The position numbers and the translations under genes were made by a program. The notes under the pieces are model-generated. The model did no database searches. It was not told the DNA's origin and saw only the letters and a program-made list of their open reading frames with translations. From the NCBI GenBank assembly GCA_030583925.1, contig CP129482.1, forward strand, positions 3,906,693-3,970,692: DNA of 64,000 bases, given 5' to 3'. Positions 1-7,182 of the stretch are shown in pieces (the first letter of the stretch is position 1; each line of letters opens with the position of its first letter). Source of the stretch: Anaerolineales bacterium. GTDB lineage: Bacteria > Chloroflexota > Anaerolineae > Anaerolineales > Villigracilaceae.

Positions 1-1442
1 TTTCGAATGACAATATTACTGTTAATGGACTGGATGCAAACAATAACCCGCTTCGCGGGACGCCAAAACAGGTAAATTCAGCCACTCTTGCATTAACCCC
101 ATCGCCTACATCTACAGAAACTATAACCTCAACCATAACAAATACAGCCGCTGTGACTGCTACCTCAACCCGAACCACTACGCCTACAATTACTCAAACT
201 TCCCTTCCGACATTGGAAGTTTTGATCAACGAAGTTGCCTGGGCAGGAACTGCCGCATCCACAAGCGATGAATGGATCGAGCTATATAATCCCGGTCCCT
301 TCGATATTGATTTTTCAGTTGGTTCTGGTTGGGTATTACAAGCCGCTGATGGCACACCGACGATCAACCTTACAGGCGTTATCCCCGCTGGTGGGTATTA
401 CCTTCTCGAAAGGACAGATGATTTTACAGTTTCGGATATTGTTGCAGATCAAATTTATTCGGGCGATTTGGGAAATTCGAATGAAATATTGTATTTATTT
501 GATTCATCCGGTCTGTTAATTGATACTGCCAATTCGAACGGCGGAGCTTGGCCCGCAGGGAGTACATCCACGTTTGGAACGATGGAGCGGCGAGGCGTTA
601 TAGCCGATAACGACACTGCATGGATCACAAATACGGGCGTAGTTCAAAATGGTTTGGATGCAAATGGCAATCCTCTTAGGGGAACCCCAAAGAATTTAAA
701 CTGGGCAACCACAGTGACAGCGACTCCATCTGCTACCTCCACTCCCTCGCGCACTCCCACTCCCACTCGTACCTCTACAAGGACACTCACCCCCTCGCGT
801 ACCCCAACCAGCGCCCCCGCGCAGCTGATCGCCATCAACGAATTCGTCCCGCGCCCGGGCCGCGATTGGAACAACGACGGTCTCATCAACAGCGGCGACG
901 AATTCATCGAGGTTATCAACCACGGCACGATCAGCGTCAACCTGAGCGGGTGGACGCTCGACGATGAGGCGAATACTGGCTCCAAACCGTTTGTCCTGCC
1001 GTCGCGCGTCATTCAGCCCGGCGAGCGGATCGTTTTCTACGGAAGCCAAACCGGTCTCCTGCTCAGCGACGGCGGCGACGGAGTCCGCTTGCTGAAACCG
1101 AACGGCTCGTTGATTGACGCCTACAATTACAAGGTGGTGAATTATCCCGACCAATCCTTCTGCCGCCTGCCGGACAATGGCGGCTTGGATAGTTGGAACA
1201 CCAACTGTTACCCCACGCCGGGACTGAGCAACTCGCTGGGGAGCGGTCCCGGCTCTTCCTCCTCAGGGACAGTTGATGCGCTCTGCCCCATCGCGGATAC
1301 GCTTCCGCAGGAATTCTATCTCGCGGAATGTAACCCGTTCGGGAATAATATTTGGAGTCGCTTCTATTGGGATAACACCGGTTGGTACGGGGAAATGAAT
1401 CTGCCAAACATAAACGACAAATGGGATGTGTTTGCGGATTGA
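1..1442 (+). CDS. Lamin-tail-domain (LTD) surface protein, 5' end outside the window
   Basis: The frame is open from base 3, so the protein begins before the window; the GTG at 153 is only an internal codon. It contains two lamin-tail-like domains (LINEVAWAGT... and AINEFVPRPGRDW...), beta-sandwich modules of secreted or cell-surface proteins, separated by Thr/Ser/Pro-rich linkers (TPTPTRTSTRTLTPSRTP). The first visible residues (NGLDANNNPLRGTPK) nearly repeat the end of the next domain (NGLDANGNPLRGTPK), so at least one more LTD repeat lies upstream. The C-terminus is a short Trp-rich tail ending at 1442. It is probably exported. A role in adhesion or nuclease-associated scaffolding is possible but not shown. 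Confidence 0.75.
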   Translation, partial: SNDNITVNGLDANNNPLRGTPKQVNSATLALTPSPTSTETITSTITNTAAVTATSTRTTTPTITQTSLPTLEVLINEVAWAGTAASTSDEWIELYNPGPFDIDFSVGSGWVLQAADGTPTINLTGVIPAGGYYLLERTDDFTVSDIVADQIYSGDLGNSNEILYLFDSSGLLIDTANSNGGAWPAGSTSTFGTMERRGVIADNDTAWITNTGVVQNGLDANGNPLRGTPKNLNWATTVTATPSATSTPSRTPTPTRTSTRTLTPSRTPTSAPAQLIAINEFVPRPGRDWNNDGLINSGDEFIEVINHGTISVNLSGWTLDDEANTGSKPFVLPSRVIQPGERIVFYGSQTGLLLSDGGDGVRLLKPNGSLIDAYNYKVVNYPDQSFCRLPDNGGLDSWNTNCYPTPGLSNSLGSGPGSSSSGTVDALCPIADTLPQEFYLAECNPFGNNIWSRFYWDNTGWYGEMNLPNINDKWDVFAD

Positions 1443-1477
1443 AGCCAGCGCGTCGGGGACGCGGAATTTAAAAACAA

Positions 1478-1500
1478 ATCAGTGAAAATCCGTGGCTAAG
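1478..1500. repeat. Remnant of the CACGGATT-type dispersed repeat
   Basis: The segment matches the right end of the repeat between sdhD and sdhA (15800-15865): both read AATCAGTG, then AATCCGTG, then GTGGCTAAG. Only the right half is present here. Confidence 0.5.
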
Positions 1501-1513
1501 ACTGTTAGTATTC

Positions 1514-2179
1514 CTAATCTTCCGCCGCGCGCGCCACTTCTTCCGGCTCGAACACCACTTCTTCTTTACCGGTCAATTTCTCATCCACTTTTTGGAGGAT
1601 CAGCCGCAAATGTCCCGGATGCGAGACGAAATCCAGATCATCCGCCGGGACGGCTAGCACCGGGCAAAGCGTGAAGTTATCGATCCACGTTTCGTAGAGA
1701 TTGTTCAAGCCCTGCAAATAATCGGACGGGATGGCGCGTTCGTAGTCGCGTCCGCGGTTCGAGATGCGGTTCAACAATGTGGGCGCCGAAGCCCGCAGAT
1801 AGATGACCAGATCCGGGGGCGGGAGGAAGCGCATCATCGTCTCGTAGAGATCGCGGTACGTTTGATAATCCCGTTCTTGGATGTGTCCCTGCAAATACAG
1901 ATTCTGCGCGAAGATCTCGGCATCTTCATAGACACTGCGGTCTTGCACGACCGATTCCGGATATTGCGAAAGTTTGTAGTGCGAGCGCAGGCGGTGTGTG
2001 AGGAAAAACACCTGCGAATGGAACGCCCACGCGTTCATGTCCGAATAGAAATCGGCGAGATACGGGTTCTCGGTGACCGGCTCGTAGAACGGTTCCCAGC
2101 CTGTGCGCTCGCATAGCATTTGCACCAGTGTAGATTTCCCCACGCCGATATTCCCCGCGATCGCGACGAATTTTTTCAT
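1514..2179 (-). CDS. Deoxynucleoside kinase (deoxyadenosine/deoxyguanosine kinase family)
   Basis: It phosphorylates deoxynucleosides with ATP in the salvage pathway for dNTP precursors. The Walker A loop GNIGVGKST is at residues 9-17, the DRS motif near residue 80 is followed by EDAEIFAQ, and an RGRDYERAIP segment matches the lid region. The length of 221 residues is typical. I chose the ATG at 2179 rather than the upstream ATG at 2194 because GGAGG sits 7 nt before it. Substrate specificity cannot be decided from the sequence. It lies downstream of the DsbA-like gene on the same strand, separated by a hairpin. Confidence 0.9.
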   Translation of the reverse strand: MKKFVAIAGNIGVGKSTLVQMLCERTGWEPFYEPVTENPYLADFYSDMNAWAFHSQVFFLTHRLRSHYKLSQYPESVVQDRSVYEDAEIFAQNLYLQGHIQERDYQTYRDLYETMMRFLPPPDLVIYLRASAPTLLNRISNRGRDYERAIPSDYLQGLNNLYETWIDNFTLCPVLAVPADDLDFVSHPGHLRLILQKVDEKLTGKEEVVFEPEEVARAAED

Positions 2180-2200
2180 ATCTTCCCTCCGCAAAATTTA

Positions 2201-2220
2201 GGCGACCATGTCTGGTCGCC
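2201..2220 (-). terminator. Intergenic hairpin between the DsbA-like and nucleoside kinase genes
   Basis: Perfect 8-bp inverted repeat GGCGACCA / TGGTCGCC with a 4-nt loop just after the DsbA-like gene. There is no long T-run, so it may be a weak terminator or an RNA-stabilising hairpin. Confidence 0.4.
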
Positions 2221-2230
2221 CGTTTGATGA

Positions 2231-3040
2231 TTATTCTGGAAATTCTCCAGCAAGTTCCTTGTCTATCACATTTTGGAAGACGCTCAACGGCTGCGCTCCC
2301 ACGATGGCAAGCCCGTTGACGAAAAACGTCGGCGTCGAACTTACGCCCAGATTAAGCGCAAAGTCGCTATCTGCCTGCACGGCTTGCCGGTACGTGCGAT
2401 CGCTAACGCATTTCTCGAACTTCTCAACATCGAGTCCCAGCGTCGAGGCGTATTGCGAATAGACGCCGGCGCCCAGCGCTTCACTGCTGAACAACTTGTC
2501 GTGGAACGCCCAAAACTTGTTCTGCTCGTTCGCGCACATGGCGGCTTCAGCGGCGGCTTGCGCGTCGGGATGGATCGAAGTCAGCGGAAGATGGCGATAT
2601 ACCAAACGGATCTGATCCGGGTATGCCGCCAGCAGCGGTTCGTACACAGTTTGATGCCACTGCCGGCAATACGGGCATTGGAAATCGCTGAACTCGACGA
2701 TCGTAATGGGCGCGTCTTTCGGTCCGATGGAGGGATAGCCCTTATCGGGAATATCGTAGCGGATGATCTGCGGTTCTTCCGCGACGGACGGCTGGTCCGC
2801 CGTAGTAGGGTTTCCTCCCGCCTTTGAAAAAACGTTCGTCCCCCAGATCAAGTAGCCGAGCAAAAGCCCGAAAGCAAAGGTCAACGCGCTGAGCGCGGCG
2901 AAGAAATGACTGCGTTTGAAGGTGATCGTGCTTTCTTCTTGAATGGTCGGCTCGTTCGCCTGCTCAAAAGGCAAGGATTCAATGACCGGAGTGGCGGTTT
3001 TTCTTTTTCTGGTTGTTGTAACGTGTGGTTTTGTTGGCAT
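2231..3040 (-). CDS. Membrane-anchored DsbA-family thiol:disulfide oxidoreductase
   Basis: Thioredoxin-fold protein expected to handle disulfides outside the membrane. A cytoplasmic tail of about 45 residues is followed by one membrane segment (about 46-66) and a DsbA-like domain with the CPYC active site at residues 122-125 and a cis-Pro loop (SSTPTFFVNG) near 233. The start at 3040 is chosen over the ATG at 3049 because a TATAAT box occupies 3048-3053, overlapping the upstream ATG and leaving 7 nt to ATG 3040. A leaderless message is therefore likely. It lies close to MsrPQ and the Sec-containing thioredoxin-like gene, giving a small envelope redox neighbourhood. Confidence 0.88.
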   Translation of the reverse strand: MPTKPHVTTTRKRKTATPVIESLPFEQANEPTIQEESTITFKRSHFFAALSALTFAFGLLLGYLIWGTNVFSKAGGNPTTADQPSVAEEPQIIRYDIPDKGYPSIGPKDAPITIVEFSDFQCPYCRQWHQTVYEPLLAAYPDQIRLVYRHLPLTSIHPDAQAAAEAAMCANEQNKFWAFHDKLFSSEALGAGVYSQYASTLGLDVEKFEKCVSDRTYRQAVQADSDFALNLGVSSTPTFFVNGLAIVGAQPLSVFQNVIDKELAGEFPE

Positions 3041-3047
3041 GGCGGGC

Positions 3048-3053
3048 ATTATA
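3048..3053 (-). promoter_or_regulatory. -10 box of the DsbA-like gene (leaderless)
   Basis: TATAAT ends 7 nt before the ATG at 3040 with no Shine-Dalgarno sequence in between. Confidence 0.55.
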
Positions 3054-3122
3054 GTTCATGCCCGGTGATTTGTCATTTGCGACTTTTGTACCGAAGAATC
3101 GTATTTGAGTCTGGAGGTCGAA

Positions 3123-3347
3123 ATGACAACTCAAGCAAAACGCATCCCTTGGTATCTCTGGCCCTTCGCCGCGATCTGGAAACTGCTGGCGGTCATCGTC
3201 GAAATGACCGGCAGGCTTGTGGCGATGATTCTCGGCATTGTGTTGATGATCGTCGGCGTGTTGGTGAGTCTCACCATCGTCGGCGCGATTGTCGGCGTGC
3301 CGCTGGCGATTGTGGGTTTGTTGTTGTTCTTGAAGGGAATATTTTAA
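3123..3347 (+). CDS. Small two-helix membrane protein
   Basis: A 74-residue hydrophobic protein of unknown function. A short basic N-terminus (MTTQAKRIPWYLWPF) precedes one helix around residues 15-28 and a long Gly/Val/Ile-rich stretch (about 34-72) that could form a hairpin of two membrane helices. I took ATG 3123 rather than the TTG at 3105 because GGAGG lies directly upstream. It stands alone on the plus strand between minus-strand genes. Function is unknown. Confidence 0.65.
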   Translation: MTTQAKRIPWYLWPFAAIWKLLAVIVEMTGRLVAMILGIVLMIVGVLVSLTIVGAIVGVPLAIVGLLLFLKGIF

Positions 3348-3377
3348 AAAGCGTAGAGCAAGATGCCACCTTGCTCC

Positions 3378-4061
3378 CTACGACGTGATCGTTTCCGTTG
3401 GCGCGCCGTGCTTCCGCAGGCGAGACAGGCTGCGGCTGGGAAAAGAAGCGATGAACTTCCGCACGCGCGGAATCCGCATGAGAAGCAAAATCCCCGCGAT
3501 GATCGAGTAGATCAACGGGCGGATAATGTCGCCTTGCAGGACGAAGAAGTCGCCTTTCTTGCCCAGCGCGTAATGCAATAAGAGGATGGGGACGATGAAA
3601 TAGATCGTCTGATGCAGTCGTTTCCAATTTTTGCCGAGGCGTCGCTTCCATTCGTCGAAGGAGGTCGCGGCGAGGGGAACCAACAGCAAAAAGCCCAGCA
3701 GTCCGAGGAGGATGTACGGTTTTTCGACGATGGTTTGCACGATGAGACTCCAGGCGAAGCCGTAATCCAAGTTGACGAAGATGATGACGTGGATGGTCGC
3801 GTACATGAACGCGTACAATCCCAGCGTGCGGCGGCGTTTGATCAGCTCGCGCCAACCGAAGAGGTTGTTGAGCGGAGTGCAAGCCAGCGAGAGGATGAGC
3901 AGGGTGATCGCATGCCGTCCCGTGCGCTGTTCCAATTCTTGAATCGGGTTGGCGGACATGTTGCCCGTGATGAGATCGTAGACGAGGAACACAAGCACAG
4001 ACCACGCGTAGACATGGATTGCGATTTGCAGGGGAGTGTAGCGTTGGAAGAGGGTTTTCAT
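3378..4061 (-). CDS. msrQ: MsrQ, heme-binding membrane subunit of the MsrPQ methionine sulfoxide reductase
   Basis: MsrQ is the b-type heme membrane protein that passes quinol electrons to MsrP for repair of oxidised methionine outside the cytoplasm. This 227-residue protein shows the YedZ/ferric-reductase-like pattern: six hydrophobic segments, with candidate heme histidines in GRHAITLL, MYATIHVIIF and LHQTIYFIV...LLHYAL. It follows msrP by 76 nt on the same strand, the usual msrP-msrQ order. I see no Shine-Dalgarno or -10 box of its own, so it is probably read from msrP. Confidence 0.92.
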   Translation of the reverse strand: MKTLFQRYTPLQIAIHVYAWSVLVFLVYDLITGNMSANPIQELEQRTGRHAITLLILSLACTPLNNLFGWRELIKRRRTLGLYAFMYATIHVIIFVNLDYGFAWSLIVQTIVEKPYILLGLLGFLLLVPLAATSFDEWKRRLGKNWKRLHQTIYFIVPILLLHYALGKKGDFFVLQGDIIRPLIYSIIAGILLLMRIPRVRKFIASFPSRSLSRLRKHGAPTETITS

Positions 4062-4137
4062 ATTTCAAAAACGTCCCGCAGGTTTGTCATGGAATCAATG
4101 TCTTTTATGTCCAACCTGCAGGACGGTGCAATTTCAA

Positions 4138-5091
4138 TCAATAATTCTCGATCAAATCCATCCCGTCATACAAATGCGCCACTTGCTCGCCATAGCCATT
4201 GAACATCAACGTCGGTCGGCGGCCCAATTCGCCGATGCGCCGCTCGGTCGCTTGCGACCAGCGTGGATGCGGACGATTCGGGTTTACGTTCGAATAAAAG
4301 CCGTATTCGTTCGCGCCCACCGTATTCCACAAGGTGGCGGGTTGTTCTTCCACCAATTCTATCTTGACGATGGATTTTATGGATTTGAACCCATATTTCC
4401 ATGGCACAACAAGTCGGATCGGCGCGCCGTTCGCGTTCGGCATCGGCAAGCCGTATAAACCCGTCGCAAGGATCGTCAGGTCGTTCATCGCCTCGTCGAG
4501 GCGCAAACCTTCGTTGTAGGGCCACGGGTAAAACGGACTTTTCACACCGGGCATTTCATCGCGATCTAACGCCGTTTCAAAACGGACATACTTGGCGTTC
4601 GAGGTCGGCTCCACTTCGTTCAACAGACTCGCCAGCGGAAAACCCGTCCACGGGATGACCATGCTCCACGCTTCGACGCAACGCAGGCGATAGATGCGTT
4701 CCTCCTGCGTGAACTTGCTCAGCAAATCTTCGATGCCGTAGGTTTTCGGCTTCTTCACCAAGCCGTACACTTCGACGGTCCACGGGCTGACGGTCAGGCT
4801 TTCGGAAAGACGGGCGACCGCTTCCTTGTTCGTGCTGAACTCATAATAATTATTGTAATGCGTAATATCGTCGAACGAATTCGCGGGATCGCCGAACTCA
4901 TCGGACTTCGACGGGAACGTCGCTTCGACCTCAGGGAAGGCTGACTCAGTCACCTTCGGCGCGCACGCCGCCAACAGCGCGGACCCGGTGAAGATGCCCG
5001 CCGCTTTGAGAAACTCGCGCCGCGTGAGATACTGCGAATACGGCGTAATCTCAGACGATTTTACAGGGACAGATTTGAATTTGTTGTTCAT
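4138..5091 (-). CDS. msrP: MsrP, molybdopterin-dependent methionine sulfoxide reductase catalytic subunit
   Basis: It reduces methionine sulfoxide in envelope proteins using Mo-molybdopterin. A twin-arginine signal is at residues 24-25 (TRREFLK), followed by a hydrophobic stretch ending in LLAAC at Cys43, so the protein may also be lipidated after Tat export. The sulfite-oxidase fold carries the Mo-ligand cysteine at 138 (RLRCVEAW), and the substrate-side motif VPWKYGFKSIKS is conserved. The length of 317 residues is normal. AGGA precedes the start. Its partner msrQ is directly downstream. Confidence 0.94.
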   Translation of the reverse strand: MNNKFKSVPVKSSEITPYSQYLTRREFLKAAGIFTGSALLAACAPKVTESAFPEVEATFPSKSDEFGDPANSFDDITHYNNYYEFSTNKEAVARLSESLTVSPWTVEVYGLVKKPKTYGIEDLLSKFTQEERIYRLRCVEAWSMVIPWTGFPLASLLNEVEPTSNAKYVRFETALDRDEMPGVKSPFYPWPYNEGLRLDEAMNDLTILATGLYGLPMPNANGAPIRLVVPWKYGFKSIKSIVKIELVEEQPATLWNTVGANEYGFYSNVNPNRPHPRWSQATERRIGELGRRPTLMFNGYGEQVAHLYDGMDLIENY

Positions 5092-5146
5092 AAGTTCCTT
5101 TCTTCGCGCTGAGCGAAGCGTTAGCGTAGACGAAGCGGTGAGGGCG

Positions 5147-5701
5147 TTAATATTCCTCGCTCAACAACGCCTTGATATTTTCTTCGGTCTCAGCATAACC
5201 GCCTTCGCCGATGTGCGTATACCGGATGCGACCTTGTTTGTCAATCAGATACAACGTGGGCCAGTAGTGATTTCGGTACGCTCGCCACGTGGCTCCATCG
5301 TTATCCTGTGCGACGGCGTATTCGATTCCCATGCGAGAGACCGCGTCCTGTACGTTGGCAAGATCGGCTTCGTAGTTGAACTCGGGATAATGGTTGCCGA
5401 TGATGACGAGACCTTGATCTTTATACTTGTCATGCCATTCCTTCAACGAAGGAATCACGTGTTGACAATTTATTCAGCCAAACGTCCACATGTCAATGAT
5501 CACCACCTTGCCGCGTAAGTCTGCGAGGCGGAGCGGCGAATCCACGTTCAGCCACGTGTCGTTCGTCAATTCGGGGGCAGGTCCAAGGTCCGGTAGTGAA
5601 GCGAGTTTGGGCATGGCAGAATCCGCTGAAGGGGGAGGCGTCTGTTGCGGGGCGCATCCGAAAAGAAGAAGCGCGATCAATCCGAAGAGAATCTGTTTCA
5701 C
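5147..5701 (-). CDS. Thioredoxin-like lipoprotein with in-frame UGA (probable selenocysteine) in the active site
   Basis: Read through one UGA (5474-5476), the frame gives a 184-residue TlpA/DipZ-type thioredoxin domain. A lipoprotein signal ends at Cys16 (LLLFGC). The core follows as VVIIDMWTFG-U76-INC79-QHVIPSLKEW, then GLVIIGNHYPEF and the cis-Pro segment YWPTLYLID. Family members have WTYSCINC at this place, so the UGA replaces exactly the first catalytic cysteine, giving a UxxC redox pair. A perfect 8-bp hairpin with G first in the loop starts 18 nt after the UGA (5437-5455). The GTG start has AAGGA upstream. The gene lies 55 nt upstream of msrP on the same strand, so the protein may feed or complement methionine sulfoxide repair. 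The alternative is a nonsense mutation, but everything after the UGA is intact. Confidence 0.82.
5437..5455 (-). promoter_or_regulatory. Candidate bacterial SECIS element (thioredoxin-like gene)
   Basis: Inverted repeat ATTCCTTC-GTT-GAAGGAAT, eight perfect pairs with a 3-nt loop whose first base is G. The loop begins 26 nt after the UGA. Bacterial SECIS hairpins usually place the loop about 16-37 nt after UGA with a G among its first two bases, so this fits. Confidence 0.6.
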
Positions 5702-5724
5702 GGTTCGGTTTCCTTGATGCCCCC

Positions 5725-5730
5725 ATTCTA
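5725..5730 (-). promoter_or_regulatory. Possible -10 box of the thioredoxin-like selenoprotein gene
   Basis: TAGAAT (within TATAGAAT) lies about 23 nt before the GTG start, with AAGGA between. No clear -35 is seen. Confidence 0.35.
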
Positions 5731-5800
5731 TAAAAACTTCCTTACGAGAAGATTACATCTCGATAAAAAGAGTCTAAAGGTTTTGAAATTTTATTTGGGG

Positions 5801-5859
5801 TTCCGTAACGCGACATTCATGTCGCCTGTGGGTTGCAACTTAAAAGTCGCGTTACGGAA
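5801..5859. repeat. Long inverted repeat overlapping the end of the histidine kinase gene
   Basis: Perfect 14-bp arms (TTCCGTAACGCGAC at 5801, GTCGCGTTACGGAA at 5846) enclose a second small palindrome CGACATTCATGTCG. The right arm overlaps the last codons of the histidine kinase, so the repeat supplies its stop region. It could also act as a 3' hairpin. Confidence 0.7.
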
Positions 5860-7087
5860 TATAAAACGTGAACTGCGCGCCTTTGCCCGTTTCGCTTTCC
5901 ACTCGGATGTCGCCGCCGTGCGCCTGCACGATGCCCCGCGCAATCGCGAGACCCAACCCCGCGCCGCCTGTTGCGCGGCTTCTCGATTTCTCGCCGCGAT
6001 AAAAATGTTCGAAGATGTGCGGAACATCGTCCGCTTGAATGCCCTCGCCTGTGTCGCTCACGGTCACTTCCACGCGTTGATTCACGCGCCGCACCCACAC
6101 GCTGACTCTCCCATTCGCGGGCGTGTGCCTCAGCGCGTTGCCGATGAGATTATTCAACACGCGCCCGATGGCTTGCGTGTCCATGTGGACCGGGTCAACG
6201 TCCGAGTCCACGTTGCCTTCGAGCGTGATCGCGCGTCCCTTGGCAAGTTGCGTAAAACTTTCCAGCGTATCCGAAACGAGATCGCCCAGCGACGCGTCCG
6301 CGCGGTTCAGTGGGAAACCTCCCGCGTCGAGTTGCGCCATTTGAAAGAGATCGTCAATCAACGCCGAGAGCGAATTCACGTCGCGTTGCGCGGTGTGCAA
6401 ATAACGCTTCACCGTTTCGGGGTCTTCCACCACGCCGTCGGATAACGCTTCGAGAATGGCGCGCATCGAAGTGAGCGGCGTTTGCAGGTCGTGACTCACC
6501 CACGCGATCAGGTCGCGGCGCAGGCTTTCGAGTTCGCGTTGTTTGTTGTCGGCGGCTTGCAATTGCTCCGCCATCTGGTTGAACGTGACCGCCAGCGAAG
6601 CCACCTCATCCCGCCCGTTGACCGCGACGCGGGTTTTCAAATCGCCTTGCGCCAATTTTTCCGCCGCGTTCTTGAGTTGACCAATCCGTTCGGTGACCGT
6701 ACTGGAAAGAAAATATCCGAGCGCCATTGCCATCCCGCCTGCGAACACAAGCAAAACGATGGCAAGCAACAGGTCGTGTTCGCTGGCGAACATCATCTGC
6801 GCCGAGAACCACACGTTGAAAAAAGTCAGGACGCTCGCCAACGCGTATCCGCCCAATAACGTCCAGCGCAGCGCGGGCGAGAAATTAATCCACCCCATGC
6901 GATACGCGACGTATCCCGCGAGCGCCGAGACCAACGCCGTGATCGTCAAATACAACGCCATCAACCCAAGGTCGCGTAACGGCGGGAGCATCACCAACTC
7001 AAAGATGCCCAACGAGACGACAAGGATAATGATGATGCCGAGCGTCAATCGGGCGGGCATAGTTGTGCGGGAGAAAGTTGTTTTCAT
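5852..7087 (-). CDS. Membrane sensor histidine kinase
   Basis: Two-component sensor of 411 residues. Four hydrophobic segments lie at about 15-35, 42-62, 74-93 and 105-130, with little extracytoplasmic sequence, so it may sense within the membrane. A HAMP linker (about 130-182) leads to the HisKA domain with phospho-acceptor His199 (VSHDLQTPL), then a complete HATPase_c domain (NLIGNALRHTP, DTGEGIQ, GGAGLGLAIA). It is downstream of the response regulator, separated by an 85-bp palindromic repeat. A CATAAT box at the repeat edge sits 6 nt before the start, so it may also be transcribed separately. The signal is unknown. Confidence 0.93.
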   Translation of the reverse strand: MKTTFSRTTMPARLTLGIIIILVVSLGIFELVMLPPLRDLGLMALYLTITALVSALAGYVAYRMGWINFSPALRWTLLGGYALASVLTFFNVWFSAQMMFASEHDLLLAIVLLVFAGGMAMALGYFLSSTVTERIGQLKNAAEKLAQGDLKTRVAVNGRDEVASLAVTFNQMAEQLQAADNKQRELESLRRDLIAWVSHDLQTPLTSMRAILEALSDGVVEDPETVKRYLHTAQRDVNSLSALIDDLFQMAQLDAGGFPLNRADASLGDLVSDTLESFTQLAKGRAITLEGNVDSDVDPVHMDTQAIGRVLNNLIGNALRHTPANGRVSVWVRRVNQRVEVTVSDTGEGIQADDVPHIFEHFYRGEKSRSRATGGAGLGLAIARGIVQAHGGDIRVESETGKGAQFTFYIP

Positions 7088-7093
7088 GAAAAA

Positions 7094-7099
7094 ATTATG
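7094..7099 (-). promoter_or_regulatory. Possible -10 box of the histidine kinase gene at a repeat edge
   Basis: CATAAT lies 6 nt before the ATG and overlaps the border of the 85-bp repeat (end AATGACA). It would give a leaderless transcript. Confidence 0.35.
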
Positions 7100-7182
7100 T
7101 CATTGCGAGCGACGAAAGGAGCGAAGCAATCTACTCCTATCTGGAGATTGCTTCGGCGAAAGAGCGTCGCCTCGCAATGACA
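7098..7182. repeat. Family A palindromic element, copy 1
   Basis: An 85-bp element with perfect 12-bp terminal inverted repeats TGTCATTGCGAG / CTCGCAATGACA and internal arms GAAGCAATC / GATTGCTTC. Related copies are at 13893, 20737 and 61314, with a half copy inside pyrD. Confidence 0.9.

Noticed and set aside
3271..4068. A 265-residue minus-strand frame overlapping msrQ
   Set aside because: Proline/histidine-rich shadow frame; the msrQ frame gives a recognisable membrane protein.
5458..5474. The thioredoxin-like gene as two separate genes (5474-5701 and 5147-5458)
   Set aside because: The first would lack the whole catalytic core after the active site and the second would lack a signal peptide; joined at the UGA they make one complete family member, so one gene with recoded UGA is the better model.
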